A stretch of DNA of 64,000 nucleotides from Anaerolineae bacterium (GTDB lineage: Bacteria; Chloroflexota; Anaerolineae; Anaerolineales; UBA4823), in contig QOQU01000001.1 of assembly GCA_003327455.1 (NCBI GenBank), positions 124,001 through 188,000 of the forward strand. Direction: 5' to 3'. Positions within the stretch are counted from its first letter, which is position 1; each line of letters starts with the position of its first letter. Under the pieces are notes generated by a model, which saw nothing but the letters and a program-made list of their open reading frames with translations, did not search any database and had not been told where the DNA came from. Below, piece after piece: positions 1 through 7,985 of this stretch. The translations under genes were made by a program, and so were the position numbers.

Positions 1-3
1 CAG

Positions 4-30
4 CCCTCACCCCCGGCGCCTCGCCCAGAA
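4..30. repeat. Partial CCCTCACC palindromic element at window edge
   Basis: The first bases carry the CCCTCACCCCCGG left end and a CCTCGCCC piece of the GC-rich palindromic element found repeatedly in this window (full copies near 3.7, 4.0, 31.3, 37.1 and 52.7 kb). It lies just downstream of the ECF gene stop codon. Confidence 0.6.
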
Positions 31-43
31 ACGCAGTCTCTCA

Positions 44-745
44 TTATCCGCCTGGGGCAAGAATGCGCACCAGAACAAATGCCGCAATTAAGACCAGAAC
101 GACCACGACCCCGATAGCAATCCAAAGCTGGGTCTTGCCGGCACCCTCTTGAATCTCGATGTTTTGCGGGCGCGGAAAACGAGCGACAAAGCGCATGGAT
201 AAGCCCTGGATAATGGCAAATGCCAGCAACGCCGTAGAAATCTTGTCAACCGGCTCAACCAGGAAGTTGGTGCTGAAGACGGCTTCGATCATGCCTCGCC
301 CGGTCTGGAGCAGGTAGGCCGTGATGAAAGACGAACCGCTGGCAGTGATGCCGCCATAGAGATAGACGGCAATGGGGGTGGAGACGATCGCAGCCGTGAG
401 GGCGACCAGAAAGCCGGTGATAATCACTTTCCAGATGTTCTTGAACAAACCGGCGTTGGCGCAAATGCCGGTTACCAGGCCAATAAAGAACGCCACCGGC
501 CACCACGGGAAGGCATTCGGATCGATCGCCAGACCCCAGATGATATTGGACAATGTGCCGGTCAGTGCCCCCGCCCATGGACCACACAATGCTGCTACCA
601 GCATTGTGCCGATCGAATCCAGATAAACCGGCAGGCGTAAGACAACCACGATTTGTCCCATGACCACGTTGATGGCAATGGCTACCGGGATTAAGACCCA
701 GGTCATGGTGTTGAAGTCTTTTTTGAGGGATTCGAAAAATTTCAT
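44..745 (-). CDS. ECF transporter S component (substrate-binding membrane subunit)
   Basis: A hydrophobic protein of 233 residues with about six membrane segments, resembling S components of energy-coupling factor (ECF) vitamin/nucleobase importers. The stretch LPVYLDSIGTMLVAALCGPWAGALTG-type (split here: LPVYLDSIGT then AALCGPWAGAL) near residues 40-65 is typical of these proteins. The start chosen is the ATG at 743-745, because an AAGGAG ribosome site lies eight bases upstream; an upstream in-frame start at 784 lacks one. It follows a nucleoside hydrolase gene on the same strand, so a nucleoside or nucleobase is the most likely substrate, but this is inferred from context only. The T and A subunits are not in the window and may lie beyond position 1 or elsewhere. 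Confidence 0.8.
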   Translation of the reverse strand: MKFFESLKKDFNTMTWVLIPVAIAINVVMGQIVVVLRLPVYLDSIGTMLVAALCGPWAGALTGTLSNIIWGLAIDPNAFPWWPVAFFIGLVTGICANAGLFKNIWKVIITGFLVALTAAIVSTPIAVYLYGGITASGSSFITAYLLQTGRGMIEAVFSTNFLVEPVDKISTALLAFAIIQGLSMRFVARFPRPQNIEIQEGAGKTQLWIAIGVVVVLVLIAAFVLVRILAPGG

Positions 746-838
746 TGCGAAAACTCCTTTCTTACTGAATGAAATTGAGGACAATCAACGAAAAATACCG
801 ACACCGTTCCCCAGATTGAGCTTTCGAAATGGTTTGCC

Positions 839-1831
839 TTATTTTTCGCTTTTCACCTCCTTCTCCAAAAGTTTTTGGCTCAAGGCAGCGATGCGTTGGA
901 CAAATAAATCGAGAAAGGCCTCGGCTCGCACGCCCAGCGCTACGCTCATATTGGCAGGTTTGTCGAGCATGCGGTAAAAATCGGCAAAGGTTTTCCCCAT
1001 GCAGACACCTCCACTGATGTCCACGTCCACATAAAGCGCTTCATAATCGCATAACTCTGGCTGAAAGGTCAAAGCTAAAGCGAGCGGATCGTTGATCACA
1101 CAGCCCTGAATGGATTGATATTGGTCGTGAAATTCCATGTAAAAGCGCGTCGCCTGACGCAAAAAAGCGGGGATTGGAGAGGGAATCTGCTCCAATTCTT
1201 GTAGATGGGCTTCGGTCAGGATGCACTGATAGGTGACATCCAGAGGAACGAGGGTGATGGGGATGCCACTGTGAAAGACGATATGGGCGGCATGTGGGTC
1301 AACATAAGTATTGAACTCCGCCAGAGGGGTGGTATTGCCTTCATGGCGGATGGCGCCACCCATGATAAACAGCTCTTTCACCGCCCGGGCAAGGCGCGGT
1401 TCTTTGCGCAAAGCCAGGGCAAGATTGGTCAGGGGTCCGATGGCGACAATCGTTATTTCGCCCGGCGCAGAAAGGACGCGCTCGATCAGGAAGTCGCAGG
1501 CATGTTGGTCCCGCGCCTTGAGACTTGGAGGAGGCAGTTGGGCGTAGCCTAAGCCACTTTGTCCATGTGTCTCCGGAGCCAATAGGGAGGGTTGTACCAG
1601 CGGCAGTTCACATCCCCGCGCCACGGGGATATGTGGTGCCTGAGCGAGTTCTAAAATGGAAAGGGCGTTGGTGACGCCCTGGTCAACCGAACAATTTCCG
1701 TGAACGATGCTCAAGCCTTCTACCTGAAGCTCTGGCGAAGCAAGGGCGAGCAATATGGCAGCCGAGTCATCGATGCCCGGGTCGGTGTCGATGAGAATGC
1801 GCTTGGGAGAGGGAGAATGTGATTGGATCAC
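839..1831 (-). CDS. Nucleoside hydrolase (IunH/RihC-like)
   Basis: This 330-residue protein should cleave the N-glycosidic bond of ribonucleosides to release a base and ribose in the cytoplasm. The N-terminal DTDPGIDD motif (residues 15-22) is the calcium-binding signature of the family. A later INDPLALAL segment stands where protozoan enzymes have an HD pair, so the usual catalytic histidine is an asparagine, as I recall for a common bacterial subgroup. The gene is followed 93 bases later by the ECF S component, so uptake and salvage of nucleosides are probably coupled. No strong ribosome site precedes the ATG. A TATAAT-like box on the minus strand lies near 1916-1922. Confidence 0.9.
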   Translation of the reverse strand: MIQSHSPSPKRILIDTDPGIDDSAAILLALASPELQVEGLSIVHGNCSVDQGVTNALSILELAQAPHIPVARGCELPLVQPSLLAPETHGQSGLGYAQLPPPSLKARDQHACDFLIERVLSAPGEITIVAIGPLTNLALALRKEPRLARAVKELFIMGGAIRHEGNTTPLAEFNTYVDPHAAHIVFHSGIPITLVPLDVTYQCILTEAHLQELEQIPSPIPAFLRQATRFYMEFHDQYQSIQGCVINDPLALALTFQPELCDYEALYVDVDISGGVCMGKTFADFYRMLDKPANMSVALGVRAEAFLDLFVQRIAALSQKLLEKEVKSEK

Positions 1832-2106
1832 GATGAAACACCTGATTGGAGAGGATGAGTGCCTGAAAAGGTGATCAAAAGAGAGTTGAAGTGTTCAACC
1901 GCGCTTGCGGTTTTGCTATTATATTTTACTGTCATTTGGGAAGTCGTGCAAATCTCATATTTCGTTCTCAAAAAAGCCGCTACGAAAGGTTAAATCTGCT
2001 GTCTTTGCCGGCTGGATCATTAAGCCAACTTTCTTCCATTTGTAAAATGTAAATATGTAACTCCGTCCTGTTGCACTCTGTCACTTCAAGCGGTTTGCAG
2101 GAAGGC
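1832..2106. other. Intergenic region between nucleoside hydrolase and toxin-antitoxin operon
   Basis: This stretch holds no convincing gene. It has an AACCGC/GCGGTT inverted repeat with a four-base loop near 1899-1914 and a minus-strand TATAAT-like box just beyond it, probably the promoter of the nucleoside hydrolase gene. The rest is AT-rich with no recognisable element. Confidence 0.5.
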
Positions 2107-2135
2107 TTGACAGCAACCAGGATAGAAGCTACAAT
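2107..2135 (+). promoter_or_regulatory. Sigma70-type promoter of toxin-antitoxin operon
   Basis: A perfect TTGACA (2107-2112) is followed after 17 bases by TACAAT (2130-2135). Transcription would begin near 2142, inside the inverted repeat described next, about 34 bases before the antitoxin start codon. Confidence 0.8.
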
Positions 2136-2140
2136 CTCCC

Positions 2141-2164
2141 TTGTGGTCACATAAAGAACCACAA
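2141..2164. promoter_or_regulatory. Inverted repeat, candidate antitoxin operator
   Basis: TTGTGGT (2141-2147) and ACCACAA (2158-2164) are perfect 7-base inverted arms around a 10-base centre. They lie at the predicted transcription start and end at the ribosome site. Phd/YefM antitoxins normally repress their own operon by binding such palindromes, so this is the likely autoregulatory site. It could also form an RNA hairpin. Confidence 0.6.
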
Positions 2165-2175
2165 AGGAGGAGTCC

Positions 2176-2433
2176 ATGACTGAGGAAATTGGCATACGAG
2201 AGTTGAAAGCCCGTGCCTCGGCGCTGGTACGGGCTGTGCGTGAAAAACGTGCCCGCTACATTATTACCCAACGCGGCAAGCCGGTTGCGCTGCTCATCCC
2301 CATGGATGCCTCGCTTCCTGTACCAACGGAGGACGAGATCTGGGCCCGCTTGGAAAAAATCCGCCAGGAATTGGGGAAAGGCTGGCAAAGCGAAAAAAGC
2401 GCAGTGGAGATCCTGGCGGAGATGCGCCGATGA
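2176..2433 (+). CDS. Type II antitoxin, Phd/YefM family
   Basis: An 85-residue antitoxin. The N-terminal half (IGIRELKARASALVRAV, then RYIITQRGKPVALLIP) is the Phd/YefM DNA-binding fold, and the charged C-terminal half should wrap around the toxin. A GGAGGAG ribosome site lies directly upstream. It overlaps the PIN-domain toxin gene by four bases (ATGA), the standard arrangement for coupled translation of antitoxin then toxin. The pair should be repressed through the palindrome at 2141-2164. Confidence 0.92.
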   Translation: MTEEIGIRELKARASALVRAVREKRARYIITQRGKPVALLIPMDASLPVPTEDEIWARLEKIRQELGKGWQSEKSAVEILAEMRR

Positions 2434-2843
2434 ATACGGCAATCACCGTGGATGCCAGTGTAGTGGTCAACGCCTTTAGCCCGACAGAAAAAGGCAGCCA
2501 ACAGAGTTGGAACTTTTTATCGGAGGTGCGGCAAAAGGCAGTGCCGCTGATTGTTCCAACGTTGCTCCTGGTGGAAGTGGTTGCTTCCCTGGCGCGGAAG
2601 CAGAACAACCCCGAACTGCCCCTGGATTGGCTGTATGAATTTCGGCGTTTTCCCCACGTTACCTGGGTCAATCTGGATGAAAGCCTGGCCGCTCTGGCTG
2701 CCGAACTTGCTGCGCGCTATCGCCTGCGCGGCAGTGATGCCGTGTATGCTGCCGTAGCGCAGCGCTTTGCCACTACCCTCATCACGCTGGATGCCGAACA
2801 ACTGGAACGGATTAAACCGGTTGTTGCCGTCCGGATGCCCTGA
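2430..2843 (+). CDS. PIN-domain ribonuclease toxin (VapC-like)
   Basis: A 137-residue PIN-domain protein. The four acidic residues that bind magnesium in the family are visible: D8 (ITVDAS), E49 (LLVEV), D103 (RGSDAVYAA) and D121 (ITLDAEQ). VapC toxins cut tRNA or rRNA when freed from antitoxin. Start overlaps the antitoxin stop. Pairing of a Phd-type antitoxin with a PIN toxin is common. The catalytic set is intact, so the toxin should be active. Confidence 0.93.
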   Translation: MNTAITVDASVVVNAFSPTEKGSQQSWNFLSEVRQKAVPLIVPTLLLVEVVASLARKQNNPELPLDWLYEFRRFPHVTWVNLDESLAALAAELAARYRLRGSDAVYAAVAQRFATTLITLDAEQLERIKPVVAVRMP

Positions 2844-2846
2844 ATC

Positions 2847-2860
2847 CGGCCTTCCGGCCG
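2847..2860. terminator. Small hairpin between convergent genes
   Basis: CGGCC, loop TTCC, GGCCG forms a perfect 5-bp stem between the convergent toxin and sulfotransferase genes, followed on the plus strand by TCGCTTTATT. A weak bidirectional terminator is possible. Confidence 0.4.
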
Positions 2861-2865
2861 TCGCT

Positions 2866-3630
2866 TTATTGCTCGGGTTGGGGGACCTGGATTGTGCCTG
2901 CCATCGGATAGCCATGGGCAAGCAAATAGGGCTGAAAGGTGCGATCGAGCAGTTCCACCTCTTGCTCATTGAATACCTGCCGGTGGCGACCAATTTTCCC
3001 CTGGCGGAAGTGCAAGCCTTTTTGTTCTCCCTGTGAGCGTTGAGGTTGATAGCGTTCGATAATCGCCTGGATTTCAGGCACAGCGGGGTCCAGTCCCAGG
3101 AATTGGGCTAAGCGTTTGGATTCCGACGGATAGTCCAATAAAAGGTCTTCGTAGCGCGTCGCCAACACGGACGGGATTGCCAGCCATTGCTCGGAGATGA
3201 CCACATATTGACGCATGAAATCGAGGGCATGCTCGAAATCAATCAGTTCGGCGAAGGCGTTGCGGTGGCCCTTTTCGCGGGCACGCCGGCCATTTTCATA
3301 AGCCGAGAGCAGGGCATCGCGCGGGTCGCGGTAGATATAGGCTGCCTTCATCCAGCCGCGCCTTAAGAGCCACTTTGCCACGGGCGTAGGGGCAGCGTGC
3401 GCTTTGAAAACATAGGTATATCCAAACAGGGATGGAAGCAGGCAGAGCAGTAGACGGCGAGGAGTCAGGGCACCCAGATTGCAATTGACCTCGGTGAGGA
3501 TGGATTCCAGGTGAAATTGCTGGCGAATCCGGCGCGCGTCTGTGCCTCCTGCGGCGACGTTCAGATCGTGTATCAGGTTATAATGCCAGCCAGAGCCAGC
3601 CCGCGGCATTCCAACAGCGAGAATCAGCAT
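2866..3630 (-). CDS. Sulfotransferase family protein
   Basis: This 254-residue protein should transfer a sulfuryl group from PAPS to an acceptor. The 5'-phosphosulfate loop is GMPRAGSGW (residues 7-15). K76 and H78 (VFKAHA) sit in the usual catalytic strand, and YRDPRDALLSAY (100-111) contains the 3'-phosphate-binding Arg and Ser. A C-terminal FRQGKIGRHRQVF segment matches the RKGxxGxWK-like PAPS loop. The acceptor is unknown; cell-surface glycans are possible given the large membrane glycosyltransferases elsewhere in the window. It stands alone, convergent with the toxin gene. Confidence 0.85.
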   Translation of the reverse strand: MLILAVGMPRAGSGWHYNLIHDLNVAAGGTDARRIRQQFHLESILTEVNCNLGALTPRRLLLCLLPSLFGYTYVFKAHAAPTPVAKWLLRRGWMKAAYIYRDPRDALLSAYENGRRAREKGHRNAFAELIDFEHALDFMRQYVVISEQWLAIPSVLATRYEDLLLDYPSESKRLAQFLGLDPAVPEIQAIIERYQPQRSQGEQKGLHFRQGKIGRHRQVFNEQEVELLDRTFQPYLLAHGYPMAGTIQVPQPEQ

Positions 3631-4143
3631 AAGTCGAGGGGAATTATATCATCCTAAAGCCCACTCCAGTTGGAGATAATCGGGGTGAGGGGGGACGCAT
3701 TCCCTCTCCCTGAGGGATAAGGAGACCCTCACCCCCGTCCCCTCTCCCCCTTGGGGGAGAGGGGAGTTTGATTCTTTCGCCCTTAGGGAGAGGGTTAGGG
3801 TGAGGGATAAGGATAAAGGCGCCGAAATGCGGTAGATGGCGAGGGAGACTTCTTCGGCGGGTTAAAACCCTGCCTCAGTGCTTGGAAGCCCGGTGAGCTG
3901 ACCTGGGTGAGGGGAGATGGAGTCCCCTCGCCCTTAGGGAGAGGGCTAGGGTGAGGGATAAGGTCAAAGGCGTCCAGGTGCGGCGGGCGAGTGGGGAGAC
4001 CCTCACCCCCGTCCCCTCTCCCGCAGGGAGAGGGGAGTTGGATTCCCTCGTCCTTAGGGAGAAAGGTTAGGGTGAGGGATTAGGGCAGGGGCGTCTGGAG
4101 GCGGCGGAAGTGGGGTGAGCCTCTCGCCCCACTTCCCTCCCCC
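3631..4143. repeat. Intergenic cluster of CCCTCACC...GGTGAGGG palindromic elements
   Basis: There is no gene here. Two full elements lie at 3726-3806 and 4000-4078, with truncated copies near 3683-3720 and 3905-3957. A full copy is about 80 bases: a CCCTCACC left end, a CCCTCTCCC/GGGAGAGGGG hairpin, a spacer, a second CCCTTAGGGAGAGGG hairpin and a GGGTGAGGG right end. The right flank is also partly conserved (a caaaggcg-like stretch followed by tgcgg), so the mobile or duplicated unit may be longer than the palindromic core. Confidence 0.85.
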
Positions 4144-4962
4144 CTACAGTTTACGCAGAGATGAGTTACCCCCTTTTTCTGTGCTTTTTGGAAACCAGGG
4201 TAAAAATGGGCTGGTGCGCTCGATATATTCCCGGTACTGTGGTTTGGCGGTTTGCAAACTTTTTTCCAACATGGCTACCCCTGAGACCCGCACCAGTAAA
4301 TAGGTCATCAGCAAGGGGCTGAAAATCGTCCACCAGGCACCATCAGCCAGGGCGATCAGATAAAATGCCCACCATTGCACAGCATCTCCAAAGTAATTGG
4401 GGTGACGGGTGTACCGCCAAAAGCCGCTTTGCAGAACCTTGCCGCGGTTGGCTGGATTTGCCTTGAAGCGCCTCAATTGCCAGTCACCCCCCGCCTCGAA
4501 GATAAAACCTATCAGCCACCACGAAACCGCCAGCCAATCCAGCCAGGTAAGAGAGGCCGCGTTAGGACGCATTTGCACGGCCAGCAAAGGCGCTGCCACG
4601 ATCAGCATGATGATCCCTTGCAAGAGAAACACTTTGAAGTAACTGCGCCACCACCAGCTATGCCCGGCTTCTTGACGCCAGGCAGCATACCGGTAGTCCT
4701 CGGGCTTGCCCCGGTTGCGCAGGAAAATATGCATTGCCAGACGCAAGCCCCAGAGGCTGACCAGACTGCCCATCAAAACCTTACGGGGGGTGAGGTCAGC
4801 GCCGCTGAGAAAGAATGCGCCCCAGACCAGGATCACAAATCCAATCCCCCAAAAGACATCCACAATCCCTGCGTCGCGCAGGCGCAAGCTCAGCAACCAT
4901 AGCAAGGTCATTGCTCCGAAGATGACCAGAGACAATAGCAAGGTACTTTCCCAAAAAGCCAT
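4144..4962 (-). CDS. DUF1295 membrane protein (steroid 5-alpha-reductase-like fold)
   Basis: A 272-residue membrane protein with about six to seven hydrophobic segments. The C-terminal RYTRHPNYFGDAVQWW motif and the following helical pair are the hallmark of DUF1295 and related isoprenylcysteine methyltransferase/steroid reductase-like families, where the conserved RHPNY region binds a nucleotide cofactor. The substrate is unknown. Its ATG begins one base after the stop of the selenoprotein gene (TAA, C, ATG), so the two are translationally coupled. It is the last gene of the cluster that starts at 10742. Confidence 0.85.
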   Translation of the reverse strand: MAFWESTLLLSLVIFGAMTLLWLLSLRLRDAGIVDVFWGIGFVILVWGAFFLSGADLTPRKVLMGSLVSLWGLRLAMHIFLRNRGKPEDYRYAAWRQEAGHSWWWRSYFKVFLLQGIIMLIVAAPLLAVQMRPNAASLTWLDWLAVSWWLIGFIFEAGGDWQLRRFKANPANRGKVLQSGFWRYTRHPNYFGDAVQWWAFYLIALADGAWWTIFSPLLMTYLLVRVSGVAMLEKSLQTAKPQYREYIERTSPFLPWFPKSTEKGGNSSLRKL

Positions 4963-4963
4963 G

Positions 4964-5443
4964 TTATGCCTCAGCCGGGTGGTTTAACTGATCGAGCAGG
5001 TCAAGGTACTCGTCATTTGGCGGGATGTCGGTCATGTTGTGCCCATAATGCACATAGCGGGCAATGCCTTCTTTATCGACGATCACCTGGGCGGGCATTC
5101 TGCCCAGTTTGAACAGATTGACCTCCTGTCCATAGAGTTTCAGCACGCTGGCTTTCGGGTCGGGCAAGCCGATGAACGGCAGATCGTTTTTCTGCCAATA
5201 CTCCGCAAAGGCGCGCGCATTTTCGGGCCCCACCACAATGACTTCCGCCTGGCGCTGTTGAAATTTTGCAAAGTCCTGGCGCAACTGCGCCATATGCCGC
5301 TGGCAGAATGGTCAGACAAAACCGCGATTGAAAACCAACAAAACATGCGCCTTACCGCGAAAATCGGAAAGACTCACCGGTTTGCCATTGAAATCGGGGA
5401 GGGTAAAGTCAGGCGCCGGGGTGTTTAAAGCTACTTTTGGCAT
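4964..5443 (-). CDS. Selenocysteine-containing AhpC/TSA peroxiredoxin-like protein (UGA read as Sec)
   Basis: Read through one in-frame TGA (5312-5314), this is a 159-residue thioredoxin-fold protein of the AhpC/TSA group. It begins with ATG at 5441-5443 behind an AAGGAAGG ribosome site, with the N-terminal TPAPDFTLPDF strand typical of the family. The TGA is codon 44 in NRGFV-U-PFCQRHMAQL, exactly where relatives carry the first Cys of a CxxC redox site, giving UPFC. The reading frame is open for 43 codons before and 115 codons after it. A perfect 6-bp hairpin with an AGUU loop starts 19 bases after the TGA (5277-5292), a good match to a bacterial SECIS. tRNA-Sec is encoded at 50897-50990. 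It should reduce peroxides or disulfides using a selenolate. Standard gene callers would report only the 109-residue piece from Met51. Confidence 0.88.
5277..5292 (-). promoter_or_regulatory. SECIS-like hairpin downstream of the in-frame UGA
   Basis: On the minus strand TGGCGC, loop AGTT, GCGCCA forms a perfect 6-bp stem. The loop begins 25 bases after the UGA and has G as its second base. Bacterial SECIS elements (as modelled in bSECISearch) have a short stem with a G among the first two loop bases about 16-37 nucleotides after the UGA, so both spacing and loop fit. It lies inside the coding sequence, as expected in bacteria. Confidence 0.7.
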
Positions 5444-5503
5444 CGTTTCCTTCCTTTCTGGTCAATTTTTATGATGGGAGTTTGATTCCCTCTGTCTGCC
5501 TCC

Positions 5504-6478
5504 TCATTGCGCCTCCAGTCCGGCAGCCGCCAGAAATTCCGCCACCGCTTCCAGAAACTCTTGCGGGCGTTCTTCATGAGGGACATGCCCTGCCTTTTCA
5601 ATTACTGCCAGGGTGGCATTGGGCAATTCTTCAGCCAGGCGCAGGCTATCGGCGGTAGGCACAATGCGATCGTCATCTCCGGTGATCACCAGACAGGGCA
5701 TCTGGATCTCTGCCAGGCGGGCTGGCAAGTCCGATTGGCGGCTGGCGAGGGTTAGCTCCCATAAAGCCTTATCCCAATTTTCGACCTGTAAGGGTTTCTG
5801 GTACAGGGCAATCGTTTCGGGAGGAATGCGGCTCGGATCATGCCAGGCAAGGCGCAACAATTCCAGCCCGCGCGTCTGGATCTGGCGAACAAGCAGCGGA
5901 CCAAGGCGGCGCATCTGAGGGGTGGCAAAGAGTGGGCGCAGCCAGGGCGGCGATCCGCCACCGCCATAAACAGCCGCATCCACCAGAATTAATGCCGCAA
6001 CACGCTCAGGATGAGCCAGCGCTGTTTGCATGGCAACCGTACCGCCGGCTGAGTTTCCGACCAGGATGGCTTTCTGGACGCCGAAATAATCCAGCAAGCC
6101 GATCACCAGCTCCACCTGCGCTTCGGGGCTGTAAGGATTGCGCCCCTGCCATTGTAAAGGTCGTTCGGTCAAGCCAAAGCCCGGACGATCGAAGGCGATC
6201 ACCGTGCCGATCTGCGCCAGCCCGGGCATCACCTCTCGCCAGGAATAGACGCTGGCGCCAAAGCCATGCAACAAGACAAAAACCGGCTCGCCCTGTCCCT
6301 GGGTTTTGACGTGCACTTGCAGGCTGTTGATTGGAATGAACTGGCTATCGGGATCGGCTAAAGCCTGCGGAGGTTGGGTGCCTTCCAGCGGCGGGATCGG
6401 GACCAGAAAAGGACCGACGATCAGCACTACCAGAAGCACTCCAAGCAAGATCAAAAAACCTCGCCAGATCGCTTTCAT
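5504..6478 (-). CDS. Membrane-anchored alpha/beta hydrolase
   Basis: A 324-residue alpha/beta hydrolase with an N-terminal membrane segment (residues about 7-27) that should hold the enzyme at the outer face of the membrane. The oxyanion loop is HGFG (71-74), the nucleophile elbow is GNSAGG with S143, the acid is near D270 (GDDDRIVP) and the base is H298 (GHVPHEE), so the triad is complete. The substrate cannot be read from sequence. The start codon overlaps the stop of the preceding TspO-like gene by four bases. The selenoprotein gene follows after 60 bases, a gap that contains a remnant of the GC-rich repeat family. Confidence 0.85.
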   Translation of the reverse strand: MKAIWRGFLILLGVLLVVLIVGPFLVPIPPLEGTQPPQALADPDSQFIPINSLQVHVKTQGQGEPVFVLLHGFGASVYSWREVMPGLAQIGTVIAFDRPGFGLTERPLQWQGRNPYSPEAQVELVIGLLDYFGVQKAILVGNSAGGTVAMQTALAHPERVAALILVDAAVYGGGGSPPWLRPLFATPQMRRLGPLLVRQIQTRGLELLRLAWHDPSRIPPETIALYQKPLQVENWDKALWELTLASRQSDLPARLAEIQMPCLVITGDDDRIVPTADSLRLAEELPNATLAVIEKAGHVPHEERPQEFLEAVAEFLAAAGLEAQ

Positions 6479-7239
6479 GCCCTTATCTCCTTAGAGTGCC
6501 TCCCGGCGACAGGGAGTAACAAACTGGCAGAAACCAGAGCAAACGTCAGCCAAGTTGGCAGGACAACGGCGCGCACAGCGCTGTGCTTGACGGCAATCCC
6601 TGCCAGCGCCCACAGTATCACCAGCGTAAAGGCGACATCGCGGCGGGTGGTGTTGACCCAGCCAGCGATTCCCAATATGGCAATCAAGATCAGGCTGAAC
6701 CATACCTCCGCTGAGAGCCCAAAGCCATCCCACTGCAAATAATCCAGCAGGGTGGTGACGTTTGCCACCGTGGCAACCGTAATCCAGCCCAGATAAATGC
6801 GAAACGGCAGGTGCACCAGCCAGTTCTCCGCTTTGGAGACGCTCCGCCGTCCGATGTCCAGCTTCAAGTAAATCAAGATCAGGCTGAGCAGTAAGATCAG
6901 CATTGCCAGCAGGGTGAGGGGGAATTGCTCATAGTGCCAGAGGAAAATCCAGGCGCTGTTGGCAAGAGACCCGACCACCACCCAACCGCCGATCGCCTGT
7001 AAGCGCGGGTTGGTTCGCTGAGCCGGCAGGGCTTGATAGACGGCAAAAGCCAGCAGACCCAGATAGATGAGCCCCCAAATCGAGAACACATAACCGGCCG
7101 GCACAAAATAGACCTGAAAACGGTCGGAAATTTCGCCGGTAGTCAGCCCGTTGAAGGGCAGGGCGTTCGCCAGACCGTTGATAATCAGGGTGGCAAGGAT
7201 ACTGAAGAGAACCACAATTTGACGAAGGAGATCTTTCAT
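6475..7239 (-). CDS. TspO/MBR-related tryptophan-rich membrane protein
   Basis: A 254-residue integral membrane protein with about eight segments. VPAGYVFSIWGLIYLGLLAF (residues 46-65) and the NSAWIFLWHYEQ segment match the longer TspO-related family annotated as tryptophan-rich sensory proteins; TspO proteins bind porphyrins and respond to oxygen or light. It overlaps both flanking hydrolase genes by four bases, so all three are co-translated. The precise ligand is unknown. Confidence 0.72.
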   Translation of the reverse strand: MKDLLRQIVVLFSILATLIINGLANALPFNGLTTGEISDRFQVYFVPAGYVFSIWGLIYLGLLAFAVYQALPAQRTNPRLQAIGGWVVVGSLANSAWIFLWHYEQFPLTLLAMLILLLSLILIYLKLDIGRRSVSKAENWLVHLPFRIYLGWITVATVANVTTLLDYLQWDGFGLSAEVWFSLILIAILGIAGWVNTTRRDVAFTLVILWALAGIAVKHSAVRAVVLPTWLTFALVSASLLLPVAGRHSKEIRA

Positions 7240-7985
7240 CGGGATTGAACGCTTTCTAGAAACTTCAGGATGGCGGCGAGGGTTTGTCTGTGCTGCTCAG
7301 AGCGGCTGAGAGTAGCCACGCCATCGCCCGGTTGTTCGCCATACCAGCCGAACTGGGCATGATTGCCGCCCTCAATTGCCACCCATTGGGTGCTCGCCGG
7401 CAAGAGCGTCTGCGCGGCGCGGATTTTGTCCACGCTTGCCAGCCCGTCCTGGGTGGCATAGATCGAAAGGACTGCCAGGTCGGTGGCCGAGAGATCGGCG
7501 CTGCTGGCGGGGTACGAAGCCAGCAATATCAGCCCCTCCACCTGGGAGAGATTCTGTCTGGCGAAACTGGCTGCCATCGCTCCTCCCAAGGAATGCCCGC
7601 CAACAACCCAGCCTTGAACCTCAGGATAGGTTGCCAATACCGCTTCGGCAGCATTGGGGTTGAAAACCGCCAGGTTCAAAGGTATCCGGACAATCACAAC
7701 CAGAAAGCCTTGCGCGGCGATCTCGTGGGCGAGGGGTGCGTAAGCGCGGGCATCCACCCTGCCGCCGGGGTAAAAAACAAAGCCAGCCCCCGGCGAACCA
7801 GAGCGAGGCACAAAGGTCATCCAGCTTCCCTCGACGCGCACCTCGACCCGGTCATCGGATTGCAGGGCAGCCAGCGCTTCGGGCATGGCTGGCAAGGGAT
7901 TGCTCGCCCACAAGACAAACCCGCCGCTCCCCACGAGCAGCAGCCCCACCAGGCCCAAGAGCAGAAACTTAAGCCACTTTGGCAC
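7236..7985 (-). CDS. Alpha/beta hydrolase with N-terminal membrane anchor
   Basis: A 249-residue protein with an N-terminal hydrophobic anchor (residues 5-28) and an Abhydrolase_5-like domain. The GGHSLGGAMA elbow supplies the nucleophilic Ser, and GGNHAQFGWYG near the C terminus supplies the likely His. It is a different family from the other hydrolase in the operon. It overlaps the MFS gene by 17 bases and the TspO-like gene by four. A dienelactone hydrolase or lipase-like role is possible; nothing in the sequence fixes the substrate. Confidence 0.8.
   Translation of the reverse strand: MPKWLKFLLLGLVGLLLVGSGGFVLWASNPLPAMPEALAALQSDDRVEVRVEGSWMTFVPRSGSPGAGFVFYPGGRVDARAYAPLAHEIAAQGFLVVIVRIPLNLAVFNPNAAEAVLATYPEVQGWVVGGHSLGGAMAASFARQNLSQVEGLILLASYPASSADLSATDLAVLSIYATQDGLASVDKIRAAQTLLPASTQWVAIEGGNHAQFGWYGEQPGDGVATLSRSEQHRQTLAAILKFLESVQSR

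Noticed and set aside
4375-4902. Plus-strand open frame of 175 codons
   Set aside because: It is antisense to the DUF1295 gene, with no ribosome site or recognisable domain.
4964-5293. Peroxiredoxin gene as a truncated 109-residue protein starting at Met51, or as a pseudogene with a nonsense mutation
   Set aside because: The upstream frame has a ribosome site, the conserved N-terminal strand and the catalytic region; the TGA lies exactly at the redox Cys, a SECIS-like hairpin follows and tRNA-Sec exists. A sequencing error cannot be fully excluded without reads.
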